NCBI GenBank assembly: GCA_050943615.1
Contig: JBMNPN010000024.1
Coordinates: 1 to 28,670, forward strand
DNA: 28,670 nucleotides
From: CACZQA01 sp050943615
GTDB taxonomy: Bacteria; Actinomycetota; Coriobacteriia; Coriobacteriales; QAMH01
Direction of reading: 5' to 3'
The position numbers and the translations under genes were made by a program. This document shows positions 8,806 through 16,752 of this stretch, piece after piece. A model generated the notes under the pieces. That model made no database searches, was not told where the DNA came from, and saw nothing but the letters and a program-made list of their open reading frames with translations. How positions within the stretch are numbered: position 1 is the first letter of the stretch; every line of letters starts with the position of its first letter.

Positions 8806-8840
8806 GCTGCTCCTTACAGGGTGTTTTCCGTGTTCTTTCT

Positions 8841-9233
8841 CTATTGCATGTCTTCCAGGCGCCCATGCTTCTCGTAACGCGTGACGCGGGTGACCTTGTT
8901 GTCTTCGTCGACGAAGGCGACATAGGGTCTGTTCTCCTTTGCCTCATCGGGCTCGAATGTGGCATAGGCCATGATGATCACCTTGTCGCCAACCGAAACG
9001 CAACGTGCTGCGGCGCCGTTCAGGCAGATGATGCCGCTTCCGCGCTCTCCTGCGATGACGTAGGTGGCCAGCCGCTCGCCGTTGTCCACGTCGGCGATCT
9101 CGACGCGCTCGTATTCCAGGATGTGCGCGGCGTCCATGATGTCCTCGTCGATGGTGACGGACCCGACGTAGTCGAGTGCGGCCTGCGTGACGGTGGCGCG
9201 GTGGATCTTTCCCTTGAGCATGGTGATTGCCAT
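8841..9233 (-). CDS. panD: Aspartate 1-decarboxylase proenzyme
   Basis: 130 residues. PanD decarboxylates L-aspartate to beta-alanine, which PanC then uses. It is made as a proenzyme that self-cleaves between Gly24 and Ser25 (DYVGSVTID) to generate the pyruvoyl cofactor; both residues are present at the same numbering as in E. coli. MLKGKIHRATVTQA at the N-terminus and GDKVIIMAYA near residue 105 are also typical. The start ATG has AAGGAG about 12 bases upstream; ATG at codon 5 is a less likely alternative. It is the first gene of the panD-panC-transporter operon and is divergent from the transposase-derived gene at 9366. Confidence 0.96.
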   Translation of the reverse strand: MAITMLKGKIHRATVTQAALDYVGSVTIDEDIMDAAHILEYERVEIADVDNGERLATYVIAGERGSGIICLNGAAARCVSVGDKVIIMAYATFEPDEAKENRPYVAFVDEDNKVTRVTRYEKHGRLEDMQ

Positions 9234-9311
9234 GGTGTTGTTGCTCCTTGTCCGATTTACGTGGCGCCATTGTACCGAGCGATTGCACTATGGCGGAATG
9301 TTCAGATAAAC

Positions 9312-9342
9312 TGTAGGGGAATGTAGGGGACTATTGTATAAT
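9312..9342 (+). promoter_or_regulatory. Promoter region with tandem repeat upstream of the transposase-derived operon
   Basis: A perfect -10 box TATAAT (9337-9342) lies 24 bases before the ATG at 9366. A tandem repeat TGTAGGGGA (9312-9320 and 9322-9330) occupies the place of the -35 element, which otherwise looks poor. One repeat per helical turn over a weak -35 suggests an activator or repressor site. A minus-strand TACAAT (9274-9269) may be the -10 of panD. Confidence 0.42.
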
Positions 9343-9365
9343 GCCAGAAACCGAGGAGCTGGACC

Positions 9366-10913
9366 ATGTACCTGAAGCAGACCAAGCGCAACGGGCGCGT
9401 CTACCTTTCGGTCATGCAGAATTACCGCCACGAGGGCAAGGTTCGCTCGAAGACCGTCGAGAGCATCGGCTATGCCGACGAGTTCGCCAATCGCTACGAC
9501 GACCCCATTGCGCACTTCAAGGCCTACGTCGATGAGTTGAACGAGAAGGCGCGCGAAAGCGACACGCCGGTGCACCTGACCATTGCCCGCGGTGCTCAAA
9601 TTGCAACCGGGGAGACCGGCTCCATCCAGCTGGGAAGCGCCATTGCCCTGGGGTATCTCGATGCACTCGGCATCGGCCGCTTCTTCAACGAGCGCACACC
9701 ACGCCAAGACCCCGATGCGGGGCTGGGACGCGCCGTCGAGCTGCTGGTGACCGAGCGCATGCTGCACGCGGTCCCCGTTCACGAGACCTGGAGCGCCCGG
9801 GCGAAGTTTCCCCGCGCCTGCAAGATGGAGCTTTCGGATGTCTACTGCGGATTCGAGCAGGTCGCGCAAAGCGAGCGCGCGCTGGTAAAGCGGCTCAACG
9901 GACGCTACGAGACGATTCATGGTCCCCGCGCGCTCGATTCGGTGCGCCTCGTGCTCAGCAACTACGTCTTTCCCTGGCCCAAGGAGAGCTCGAGCCGTGG
10001 ACCCGACGAGATGGAAGGCCAGGACATGGCTCGCCTGTGGCTTGCCATCGACGGAAACGGCATCCCGCTCACGTACCGCATCGTTCCGAGCGATATGACG
10101 GCCGAGCGCACGCTCGAGGCAATCGACGAGCTCAAGGTGGAGACGGGGGCACGGCACATCACGCTCGTCGCAGCCCAGCTCGAGGGCGCATCCACGGTGG
10201 TGCCGCGTCTCCTTGCGCAAAACGACGGCTTCGTCCTGCTGATCCGTGCCAGCGAGATGTTCCCGGACCAGCACGCGTGGGTGGGAGACGAGAGCGGATA
10301 TGCGCTCACGAGAAACGGCGCCTTTCTCATCAAGTCGCGTGTGAACAGCCTTGCCTCGCGCGTGAGCGAGGTAGGAGGAATCGCGGCGTATCGACCCGCC
10401 CCGCCGAACGTCGAGGTCCGTGAGGTCGCGCTCAAGGCGGCGCACGGCAAGGCCGGGCAGTCCTTCGTCATCGCCACCAATGAGCTCGTGTCCTCTAACG
10501 CCGCGATCTTCAATATCTACCGCGAGCTCTGGCGCGTGCACGAGCCCTTCCAGGTGATCACGGCCGACTTCATCGCCGCACCCTATCCTGTCGATGCACG
10601 GGTGCACCTGCGTGCCCACTTTGCCATCTGCTATGCGGCGTTCTTCGCCCTGCGCATGCTGCGCGAGGACATGGGATGGCAGGGCAACGCGGCGCAAGTC
10701 GCCGATGCCCTCGTCCACATGGAGGGTGCTTTTCTCGACCAGAACTGGTACCTTTTCAACTATCGAACACCCGTGACCGACAACATCCAGCGCGCGGTCG
10801 GTATCGAGGTCGGGCGCCGCCTCTTGAGCCGCGGCGATATCCGCAGCATCATTGCCCGCGTCCACCGCAATGCCCTCCACCAAGATATGCGGGGCAAAGA
10901 ATCGAGGATGCAA
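9366..10913 (+). CDS. IS1634-type transposase homologue, probably domesticated (catalytic Asp residues replaced)
   Basis: 516 residues with full-length similarity in layout to IS1634/IS4-type DDE transposases. The N-terminus (MYLKQTKRNGRVYLSVMQNY, KTVESIGY, DDPIAHF) and the C-terminal block (YRELWRVHEPFQV, RAHFAICY) fit that family. In active members the first Asp lies in YDVTNYYF and the second in VADK/VADR. Here the matching segments read VLSNYVF (Val196 in place of Asp) and VAAQ (Ala270 in place of Asp); only the Glu (Glu393 in WRVHEPF) remains. The frame is intact, there are no visible terminal inverted repeats, and the stop codon (TGA 10914-10916) overlaps the next gene's ATG. GAGGAG precedes the start. 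I infer a retained DNA-binding or scaffold protein, not a mobile element. Confidence 0.78.
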
Positions 10914-11293
10914 TGACGATTTCTCTCAAACGTGTGTACGAGCAGGCAACGCCGGACGATGGCTTCCGAGTCCTCGTGGACCGCCTCTGGCCGCGCGGCA
11001 TTCGCAAAACCGACTTGAAGATGGACCTGTGGGCAAAAGGACTCGCTCCATCAACGGAAACGCGCAAGGAATTCAACCACGACCCGGCCAGGTTCGAGGC
11101 CTTCAAGGGACGCTATATCAACGAGCTCGACACGAGCGAAGAGGCACGAGAGCTTGCGGAAAGCGTGCTCTCGCATGACAAGGTGACGCTGCTCTACGCG
11201 GCAAAGGACCCTGAGATCAACCATGCGGTCGTGCTGAAATCCTGGCTGGAGAGCTACGACAAGCGCTCGCAGGAAGCCTTGGGCAATTCATAA
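10913..11293 (+). CDS. DUF488 family protein
   Basis: 126 residues matching the DUF488 family from end to end: RVYEQATPDDGFRVLVDRLWPRG, LWAKGLAPSTETRKEFNHDPARF and VTLLYAAKDPEINHAVVLKSWL. The biochemical function of this widespread small cytosolic family is not established. The ATG overlaps the stop codon of the transposase-derived gene (ATGA at 10913-10916), which implies translational coupling, so the two proteins are probably made in linked amounts. The Fe-S aldo/keto reductase follows 9 bases later, making a three-gene operon. Confidence 0.87.
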   Translation: MTISLKRVYEQATPDDGFRVLVDRLWPRGIRKTDLKMDLWAKGLAPSTETRKEFNHDPARFEAFKGRYINELDTSEEARELAESVLSHDKVTLLYAAKDPEINHAVVLKSWLESYDKRSQEALGNS

Positions 11294-11302
11294 GGAGCTG
11301 AG

Positions 11303-12421
11303 ATGGGCGATTACTTCGGTTCGGATGTGGGAAAGCTCGGGTTCGGGCTCATGCGCCTGCCCCGTCGTGGGGTCCGCACGGACATCGACGAGTTCTCTGC
11401 GATGGTCGATGAGTTCCTTGCTGCGGGTCTCACGTATTTCGACACGGCACCGCTCTATCCCGGATCTGAGGCTGCAACGCGAAAGGCGCTGGTCAAACGG
11501 TATCCGCGCGAGAGCTACACCATCGCGACCAAGCTCAACGCGTTCCTCTTGGCCCACAGCGAGCGCGGCGCGAAAAAGCAGATCGATGCGAGCATCGCCA
11601 AGCTCGGGTGCGGCTACATCGACTACTACCTGCTCCACTCCATCATGAACGGCAACTGCCACGCCTACGAGCGCTACCACACCTGGGAGTGGGGCGCCGA
11701 GCTCAAGCGGCAGGGAAGGATCCGCTACTTCGGCTTCTCGTTTCACGCGGGCCCCGACCTGCTCGACCGGCTGCTCACCGCGCATCCCGAGATCGACTTC
11801 GTGCAACTGCAGCTCAACTATGCGGACTGGGAGCGAAAGAGCGTCAGCGCGCGGGCCAACTACGAGGTGGCACGCTCTCACAACAAGTCGATAGTGGTCA
11901 TGGAGCCCCTGAAAGGCGGGACGCTCGCCAATCCCGGCAAGGAGGTCCGTGCGCTGTTCGACCGCGCGAACCCGAACGCCTCGTATGCTTCCTGGGGCAT
12001 CCGCTTTGCCGCATCCCTCGACGGTGTCATCACGGTGCTCTCGGGCATGTCGAACCTGGAGCAAATGCGCGACAACCTCTCCTACATGCGCGATTTCAAG
12101 CCGCTTTCCAGCGACGAGCGCGCCGTCATCCGCAAGGCGCAGGAGCTCATGGAGCTTTCGAGCGCCATACCGTGCACGGCGTGCCGCTACTGCACCGGCG
12201 GCTGCCCCAAGCACATCCAGATCCCCGATATCCTCGCCGCCATGAACGAGCGGACCGCCAACGGGCAGATCGAGGAGAGCGCTGCTGCCTACAAGCGGGC
12301 GGCTGCGGCGGGCTCCCCTGCATCGGCGTGCCTCAAGTGCGGGAAGTGCGAGGACGCTTGCCCCCAGCACATCCAGATCATCTCAGAGCTGGAGAAGTGC
12401 GCGCGCACCTTCGAGGGCTGA
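11303..12421 (+). CDS. Aldo/keto reductase with C-terminal ferredoxin-like [4Fe-4S] domain
   Basis: 372 residues. Residues 1-270 are an aldo/keto reductase barrel with the expected Asp and Tyr (YFDTAPLY), Lys (IATKLN) and His (YYLLHS). The C-terminal 90 residues carry two cysteine sets, CTACRYCTGGCPKHIQIP and CLKCGKCEDACPQHIQI, each a C-x2-C-x2-C-x3-C type [4Fe-4S] motif. This architecture is common in anaerobes and suggests electron exchange with ferredoxin or another Fe-S protein rather than simple NADPH use. AAGGAG precedes the ATG. It is the third gene of the operon starting at 9366. The substrate is unknown. Confidence 0.92.
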   Translation: MGDYFGSDVGKLGFGLMRLPRRGVRTDIDEFSAMVDEFLAAGLTYFDTAPLYPGSEAATRKALVKRYPRESYTIATKLNAFLLAHSERGAKKQIDASIAKLGCGYIDYYLLHSIMNGNCHAYERYHTWEWGAELKRQGRIRYFGFSFHAGPDLLDRLLTAHPEIDFVQLQLNYADWERKSVSARANYEVARSHNKSIVVMEPLKGGTLANPGKEVRALFDRANPNASYASWGIRFAASLDGVITVLSGMSNLEQMRDNLSYMRDFKPLSSDERAVIRKAQELMELSSAIPCTACRYCTGGCPKHIQIPDILAAMNERTANGQIEESAAAYKRAAAAGSPASACLKCGKCEDACPQHIQIISELEKCARTFEG

Positions 12422-12442
12422 GGGGCGAAGGCGAAGTCTTCG

Positions 12443-13438
12443 CTACTTGTCGAGCTCTTCGACCTGAACGGGCTTTGCCGTCTCGCTGATCTTTTCGATG
12501 TCCGACTGCTCGAGCTCGATGTCGAGGCACTTTATGGTGTCGCGAATTGTCTCTTCGTGGCGAAATCCCGTGAGCAGACTCAGGTTCTCGTACTGTGCGA
12601 GCGTCCATGCCTCGAAGAGATTGGCATACGAGCAGCCGTACTTCTCGCACAGCGGCGCCCAGACCTCGTCGTAGAGCTTTGCGATTCCGCTCTTGTAAGG
12701 TTCCCTCGTCCAGGGGAGGCGTGCGCGGATGTCGTCGGCGCCGAAGGTCCTGTTCAGGCGGTCGGGGCCGGTCAGGAAGCCCTCTTCGAGCGCGCCATAG
12801 ACCTGAAATGTCGTGCCGTGCCTCCTGCAGGCATCGAAATAGCTTTCCCCGTGGGAGGGCGCGAGCACGCTGAACTGCTCTTGCACGAGGGCGACGTCTC
12901 CCGACTTCGAGTACTCGTCGAGGTCGGCGGGCGTGCTGTTGGAAAGCCCGAAGGCGCGGATCTTCCCTTCTTTGACGAGGTCTTCCATGGCTGACACGGT
13001 CTCCTCGACGGGCCAGGAGCTGTTGACGTAGTGCACGACCAGGACGTCGAGATAGTCGGTCTTGAGGCGCTTCAGCGAGTCTTCCACATCGCGTTTCACG
13101 GCGCCGGCGCTCGTGTTGTTGTTGACGGTGTAGCCATCGCGCGCGTACTTGAAGCTGCCATCCCCTTCCCGCCAGTTCAGCGAGCACTTCGTTTGCAGCA
13201 GGAACTTGTCGCGCCGGGTCTTGAGCGCCTCGCCGAGGAGCTCCTCGCTCGCGCCCATGCCGTAGACCGGCGCGGTGTCGATGTAGTTGATGCCGCACTC
13301 ATGGGCAACGTCGAGAAGCGTCCCGAGCGACCTGTCTTCCTCGGTGTCCTGCCAGACGCTTCCTCCACCGACGCCCCAGGTGCCAAAGGCGATGACAGAG
13401 GCGCTCAGATCGCTGTTTCCGAGTTTTCGGTACTTCAT
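12443..13438 (-). CDS. Aldo/keto reductase
   Basis: 331 residues with the full aldo/keto reductase pattern: MKYRKLGNSDLSASVIAFGTW at the N-terminus, YIDTAPVYG (Asp and Tyr), LLQTKCS (Lys), LVVHYVNSSW (His) and the NADPH-loop region LLTGFRHEETI. It would reduce a carbonyl with NADPH. The start is the ATG with AAAGGAAC about 10 bases upstream; 26 further upstream codons are open but do not resemble the family. It is divergent from the molybdoenzyme operon, and both promoters carry the same operator arrangement, so it probably belongs to the MocR regulon. It converges with the Fe-S aldo/keto reductase, 21 bases away. Confidence 0.92.
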   Translation of the reverse strand: MKYRKLGNSDLSASVIAFGTWGVGGGSVWQDTEEDRSLGTLLDVAHECGINYIDTAPVYGMGASEELLGEALKTRRDKFLLQTKCSLNWREGDGSFKYARDGYTVNNNTSAGAVKRDVEDSLKRLKTDYLDVLVVHYVNSSWPVEETVSAMEDLVKEGKIRAFGLSNSTPADLDEYSKSGDVALVQEQFSVLAPSHGESYFDACRRHGTTFQVYGALEEGFLTGPDRLNRTFGADDIRARLPWTREPYKSGIAKLYDEVWAPLCEKYGCSYANLFEAWTLAQYENLSLLTGFRHEETIRDTIKCLDIELEQSDIEKISETAKPVQVEELDK

Positions 13439-13507
13439 GATGGTCGTTCCTTTCCATGTGGGTGGTACGTCGATGGGAGAGGTTCCTGTCGAATCGGCGA
13501 TAAAGGA

Positions 13508-13524
13508 GGCAAACAATTGTCTGC
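13508..13524. promoter_or_regulatory. Additional paired half-sites of the MocR-type operator
   Basis: GGCAAACAATTGTCTGC contains GCAAACAA and the reverse of GCAGACAA back to back, the same half-site words as in the main operators. It lies about 70 bases upstream of the aldo/keto reductase start, on the gene side of the main operator at 13555-13585. Confidence 0.4.
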
Positions 13525-13554
13525 TTTAGCTGAAGTGTACGTACCCACTCGGAA

Positions 13555-13585
13555 CCATACAAACAAATTGTTGTATGGCAGACAA
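13555..13585 (-). promoter_or_regulatory. Operator/promoter of the aldo/keto reductase gene (MocR-type site)
   Basis: Read on the minus strand: TTGTCTGCCATACAA (13585-13571, an imperfect palindrome), eight bases, then TTGTATGG (13562-13555). TTGTCT and TTGTAT are separated by 17 bases, so the site may also contain the -35 and -10 elements. The same arrangement with the same spacing occurs at 13725-13755 facing the other way. Confidence 0.6.
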
Positions 13586-13724
13586 TTATTCCTGTCTCCC
13601 AGGCGCCGTAACGGCAGTCATGTTCGTGCTCGTAGGGTGAGGATTAACAGACCCCGATGTCAATAATCAGAAATTGCCAATGAACAAAGAAATGAAGAAT
13701 ATCCGCAGTAGTGCATAAAGTTTA

Positions 13725-13755
13725 TTGTTTGGCAAACAATAAAAACATTGTATGG
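13725..13755 (+). promoter_or_regulatory. Operator/promoter of the molybdoenzyme operon (MocR-type site)
   Basis: TTGTTTGGCAAACAA (13725-13739) is a perfect palindrome around a central G, extending to ATTGTTTG-G-CAAACAAT (13724-13740). Eight bases later comes TTGTATGG (13748-13755). The layout copies the minus-strand site at 13585-13555. The 461-base gap 13439-13899 holds these operators and the leader hairpin, and no convincing gene. Confidence 0.62.
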
Positions 13756-13793
13756 CAGTTGCCCGCTCAATACCATTGCCCTTGAAAGGGAGT

Positions 13794-13860
13794 GGCAGGC
13801 AAGTGCACCGGCTCGAGTTGCCGATAGGCTCGGTTCTTCATCGGGCTCGCTTGTCATGCC
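13794..13860 (+). promoter_or_regulatory. Structured 5' leader of the molybdoenzyme operon
   Basis: Nested pairings can form a long imperfect hairpin: GGCA (13794-13797) with TGCC (13857-13860), CAAG (13800-13803) with CTTG (13850-13853), CGAG (13814-13817) with CTCG (13846-13849), and CCGAT (13821-13825) with ATCGG (13840-13844). A short CTGAGTTTTTTCAG follows before the ribosome site GAGGAGGG. It could be an attenuator or an mRNA stability element. I could not match it to a known riboswitch. Confidence 0.3.
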
Positions 13861-13899
13861 TAGTCCCTTGCTGAGTTTTTTCAGTCGAGGAGGGATTGT

Positions 13900-16188
13900 A
13901 TGAGGGCAACAGATGAGAAAGGCTTGCGCGACGCTTCGGGGGTGCCCCTGACGAGCAGGCGTGGTTTTCTCAAGGGCTCCGCGTTTGCCGCGGTAGCTGC
14001 TGGCATAACGCTTTCTGGGCTCACGGGCTGTGCGCCGAAAAGCGGCGGTTTCAAGGCTGACAAGGTCAAGACCGCCGGCTATCAGTACGAGGCAGAACTC
14101 ACCCAGGGAGAATGGCACCACTGCGCTTGCCAGCGAAACTGCTACGACACATGCTCGATGCTCTGCAAGGTGGTCGACGGCAGGCTCGTGCAGATCAAGG
14201 GCGACCCCGATAACCCCTATACCAAGGGCGGCCTGTGCGTGAAGACGCAGAGCTATGTCGACTGGTGCTATTCCGAGGACCGCATCCTCTATCCCATGAA
14301 GCGCACCGGCACCAAGGGGCCGGGTTGCACCTTCGAGCGCATCAGCTGGGACGAAGCCGTGAAGACCATCACGGACAAGTGGAAGGCGATCATCAAGGAG
14401 TACGGGCCGGAGGCAATCACCTGGTCCCGATTCCAGGGAAACCAGGGTGCCATCAACCGCAAGGCCCTCGAGCCGCTGTTCTACAAGATGAAGGCGACGT
14501 ACCAAGAGGGCACGATGTGCGATACGGCCTATGTCTCCGCACTCCCGTACTGTTCCGGTGCGGAGATTCCCGCCATGCGCCCGGAGGATATCGTGAACAA
14601 GGACCTCTACATCTCATGGGGCCACAACCCGTGCGCGACATCGCTCCATTCCATGAAGTTCGTCAAAGAGATGAACAAGAAGGGCGGGAAAATCGTCGTC
14701 ATCAACCCCATCAAAGTCCCAGAGGTGATGTGGGCGGACCTCTACATCCCGCTGCGCCCGGCAACGGACATCCCGTTTTCCCTCGGCCTTGCCAAGTACC
14801 TGATCGACAACGACATGTACGACAAGGCTTGGGTCAAGAAGTGGGCATCGGGATTCGACGATTTCAAGAAGTCCTGCGACGACTGGCCGCTCGAGAAGTG
14901 CGCCGAGACCTGCGGTATCGAGAAAGAGCAGATCGTCGAGTTCGCAAAGCTCCTCTGGAATAACCGCGCGAACATGTGCTACAAGGTCGGCTCGCAGATC
15001 GGCCGCCACCTGAACGGGGGCATGTCCAACATCGCCGTCATCCTCATTCCGGCGCTGCTCGGACACCCCGAGGGGTACTACAACCAGACGACGTCGGGAG
15101 GCTTCGATTCCAGCATCGCCTCGATGGCGGACACCATGCTCCCCGCGGCAAAGCCCACGGTCGATGACCCCATCGGGTTCAGGCGCAACTATTCCTCGCC
15201 GGACCTCGGCAAGGTTCTCACCGGCCAGAACTACGGGAAGAATCACGACTTCTCGAAGAACCCGATCCGCTCGATTTTCATGTACGGCTCCAACCCCATG
15301 GTGTCGCACCCCAACAACGAGCTCGTTCGAAAGGGGCTCGAGCGCGAGGACCTCTTCACCGTCGTGCACGACATGTTCGTGACGCCGACTGCCGAATATG
15401 CGGACATCATCCTGCCCGCCCCCTCGAATTTCGAATATGAGGAGTTCAACGGCGGATACGGCCATAACTACTCCGTCCACAACGAGCAGATCATCGAGCG
15501 CATGGGCGAGTGCAAGACCAACTGGGAGGTCTGCAACCTCCTCGGCCAGGCGATGGGCTATACCGACGAGGCGTTCTCCCGCGATGAGAAGTGGTTCAGG
15601 AAGCACCTCATGGATGGCAAGCCGTTCACGTACAAGAAGCTCGTGGAAAAGGGCTGGATCGACGAGCCTCCCGAAACCATCGAGAGCGTCTACAAGACCG
15701 GCTGGCCGACGGAGAACAAGAAGTTCATGTTCGCAAGCGACATGCTCGAAAAGGACACGGGCACACGCGCGCCTGCTCTGACCGACAACCCCGAGACGCT
15801 CATCGGCGACGAGGATCTGGTTGCAAAGTACCCGATCGCGCTCCTGACGCCAACCGCCAAAGAGTTCCTGAACGGCTGCTTTGGCAACCTGCCCGACAAC
15901 AACATCCTCTTTGGCGAGAGCTATCTCTACATGAATCCCGAAGACGCGGCAGAACGCGGCATCTCCGATGGCGACGAAGTCGTCATCACCAACGACCGCG
16001 GGCAGCTGCACCGCAAGGCGCGCGTCATGGACGGGATCTGCGCCCCGCACGTCGCGTTCACCTACAAGAGCACCTGGTCAGATGAGATGGGCGTGGAGAA
16101 CTGTAACGCCATCACGAACGACGGGCGCAGCGATCTTGGCCGCGGCACCTGCTACATGAGCACGCTCGCGCAGATTGCCAAGGCGTGA
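13900..16188 (+). CDS. Tat-exported molybdopterin oxidoreductase, DMSO reductase family catalytic subunit
   Basis: 762 residues. The N-terminus has a twin-arginine signal (TSRRGFLKG, Arg20-Arg21) and a hydrophobic stretch ending in LTGC (Cys44), a lipobox, so it may be a Tat-exported lipoprotein outside the membrane. A [4Fe-4S] site is formed by Cys77, Cys81, Cys85 and Cys113 (C-x3-C-x3-C-x27-C). The molybdenum-ligand position is Cys207 in EGTMCDTAY; E. coli DmsA has Ser there, whereas Nap, Psr/Phs and Arr types use Cys. The molybdopterin-binding C-terminal domain follows (LLTPTAKEFLN, GISDGDEVVITND). GAGGAGGG precedes the ATG. It is the first gene of a four-gene operon with Fe-S, chaperone and anchor genes. 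The electron acceptor cannot be named; a sulfur oxyanion, N- or S-oxide is possible. Confidence 0.9.
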   Translation: MRATDEKGLRDASGVPLTSRRGFLKGSAFAAVAAGITLSGLTGCAPKSGGFKADKVKTAGYQYEAELTQGEWHHCACQRNCYDTCSMLCKVVDGRLVQIKGDPDNPYTKGGLCVKTQSYVDWCYSEDRILYPMKRTGTKGPGCTFERISWDEAVKTITDKWKAIIKEYGPEAITWSRFQGNQGAINRKALEPLFYKMKATYQEGTMCDTAYVSALPYCSGAEIPAMRPEDIVNKDLYISWGHNPCATSLHSMKFVKEMNKKGGKIVVINPIKVPEVMWADLYIPLRPATDIPFSLGLAKYLIDNDMYDKAWVKKWASGFDDFKKSCDDWPLEKCAETCGIEKEQIVEFAKLLWNNRANMCYKVGSQIGRHLNGGMSNIAVILIPALLGHPEGYYNQTTSGGFDSSIASMADTMLPAAKPTVDDPIGFRRNYSSPDLGKVLTGQNYGKNHDFSKNPIRSIFMYGSNPMVSHPNNELVRKGLEREDLFTVVHDMFVTPTAEYADIILPAPSNFEYEEFNGGYGHNYSVHNEQIIERMGECKTNWEVCNLLGQAMGYTDEAFSRDEKWFRKHLMDGKPFTYKKLVEKGWIDEPPETIESVYKTGWPTENKKFMFASDMLEKDTGTRAPALTDNPETLIGDEDLVAKYPIALLTPTAKEFLNGCFGNLPDNNILFGESYLYMNPEDAAERGISDGDEVVITNDRGQLHRKARVMDGICAPHVAFTYKSTWSDEMGVENCNAITNDGRSDLGRGTCYMSTLAQIAKA

Positions 16189-16227
16189 TGACGGCGCAAC
16201 TGCGTAGATGTGAGGAGATTGATTTCA

Positions 16228-16749
16228 ATGACTCAAATGGGATTTTTGTTTGACCAGAAGTACTGCATCGGCTGCCAGACGTGCCAGCATGCCTGCCGCG
16301 TGCGCCATGGTGTCGAGCCCGGGACGTACCCGCGTACAGCCGACAGCTCTCAGATCAAGTTCATAGGTCCGTTCCTGTCCGAGTCCTGCAATCACTGCGA
16401 CAACCCCGCCTGCGTGGCGGTCTGCCCGACCACGGCATTGCAGAAACGCGAAGAGGACGGCATCGTCGTCCACGACCCCGAGATCTGCGTGGGGTGCTTT
16501 GCCTGTGCCATGGCCTGCCCCTATCACGCGCCGAAGAAGAACACGGTAACGGGAACCATGGTCAAATGCGACATGTGCATCGCTCGTCTGCAGAAGGGCG
16601 AGCAGCCCGCCTGCGTCGAGGCATGCCCGATGAAGGTGCTTTCCGTCGGCGATGTCGAGGACCTGAAGAAGCAGGGCGGCGTCCATGAGGGCGTTGGGTT
16701 CACGGTCGAGGAGACCGGTCCCAACCTGTACTTCATTCCCGTCGAGTAG
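16228..16749 (+). CDS. Four-cluster [4Fe-4S] electron-transfer subunit (DmsB/PsrB-like)
   Basis: 173 residues from the ATG at 16228 (MTQMGFLFDQKYC). Four cysteine groups are visible: CIGCQTCQHAC, CNHCDNPACVAVC, CVGCFACAMAC and CDMC followed by CVEACP. This is the standard 16-Cys pattern of the subunit that passes electrons from the membrane anchor to the molybdoenzyme. No signal peptide is present, so it probably crosses the membrane with the Tat-bearing partner. AGGAG lies 11 bases before the ATG. The frame opens six codons earlier, but with no ribosome site. Confidence 0.93.
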   Translation: MTQMGFLFDQKYCIGCQTCQHACRVRHGVEPGTYPRTADSSQIKFIGPFLSESCNHCDNPACVAVCPTTALQKREEDGIVVHDPEICVGCFACAMACPYHAPKKNTVTGTMVKCDMCIARLQKGEQPACVEACPMKVLSVGDVEDLKKQGGVHEGVGFTVEETGPNLYFIPVE

Positions 16750-16752
16750 AGG

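Noticed and set aside
9366..10913. Active insertion sequence
   Set aside because: No flanking inverted repeats or target duplications are visible, both catalytic Asp positions are replaced, and the gene overlaps the next one, so it is listed as a coding gene and not as a mobile element.
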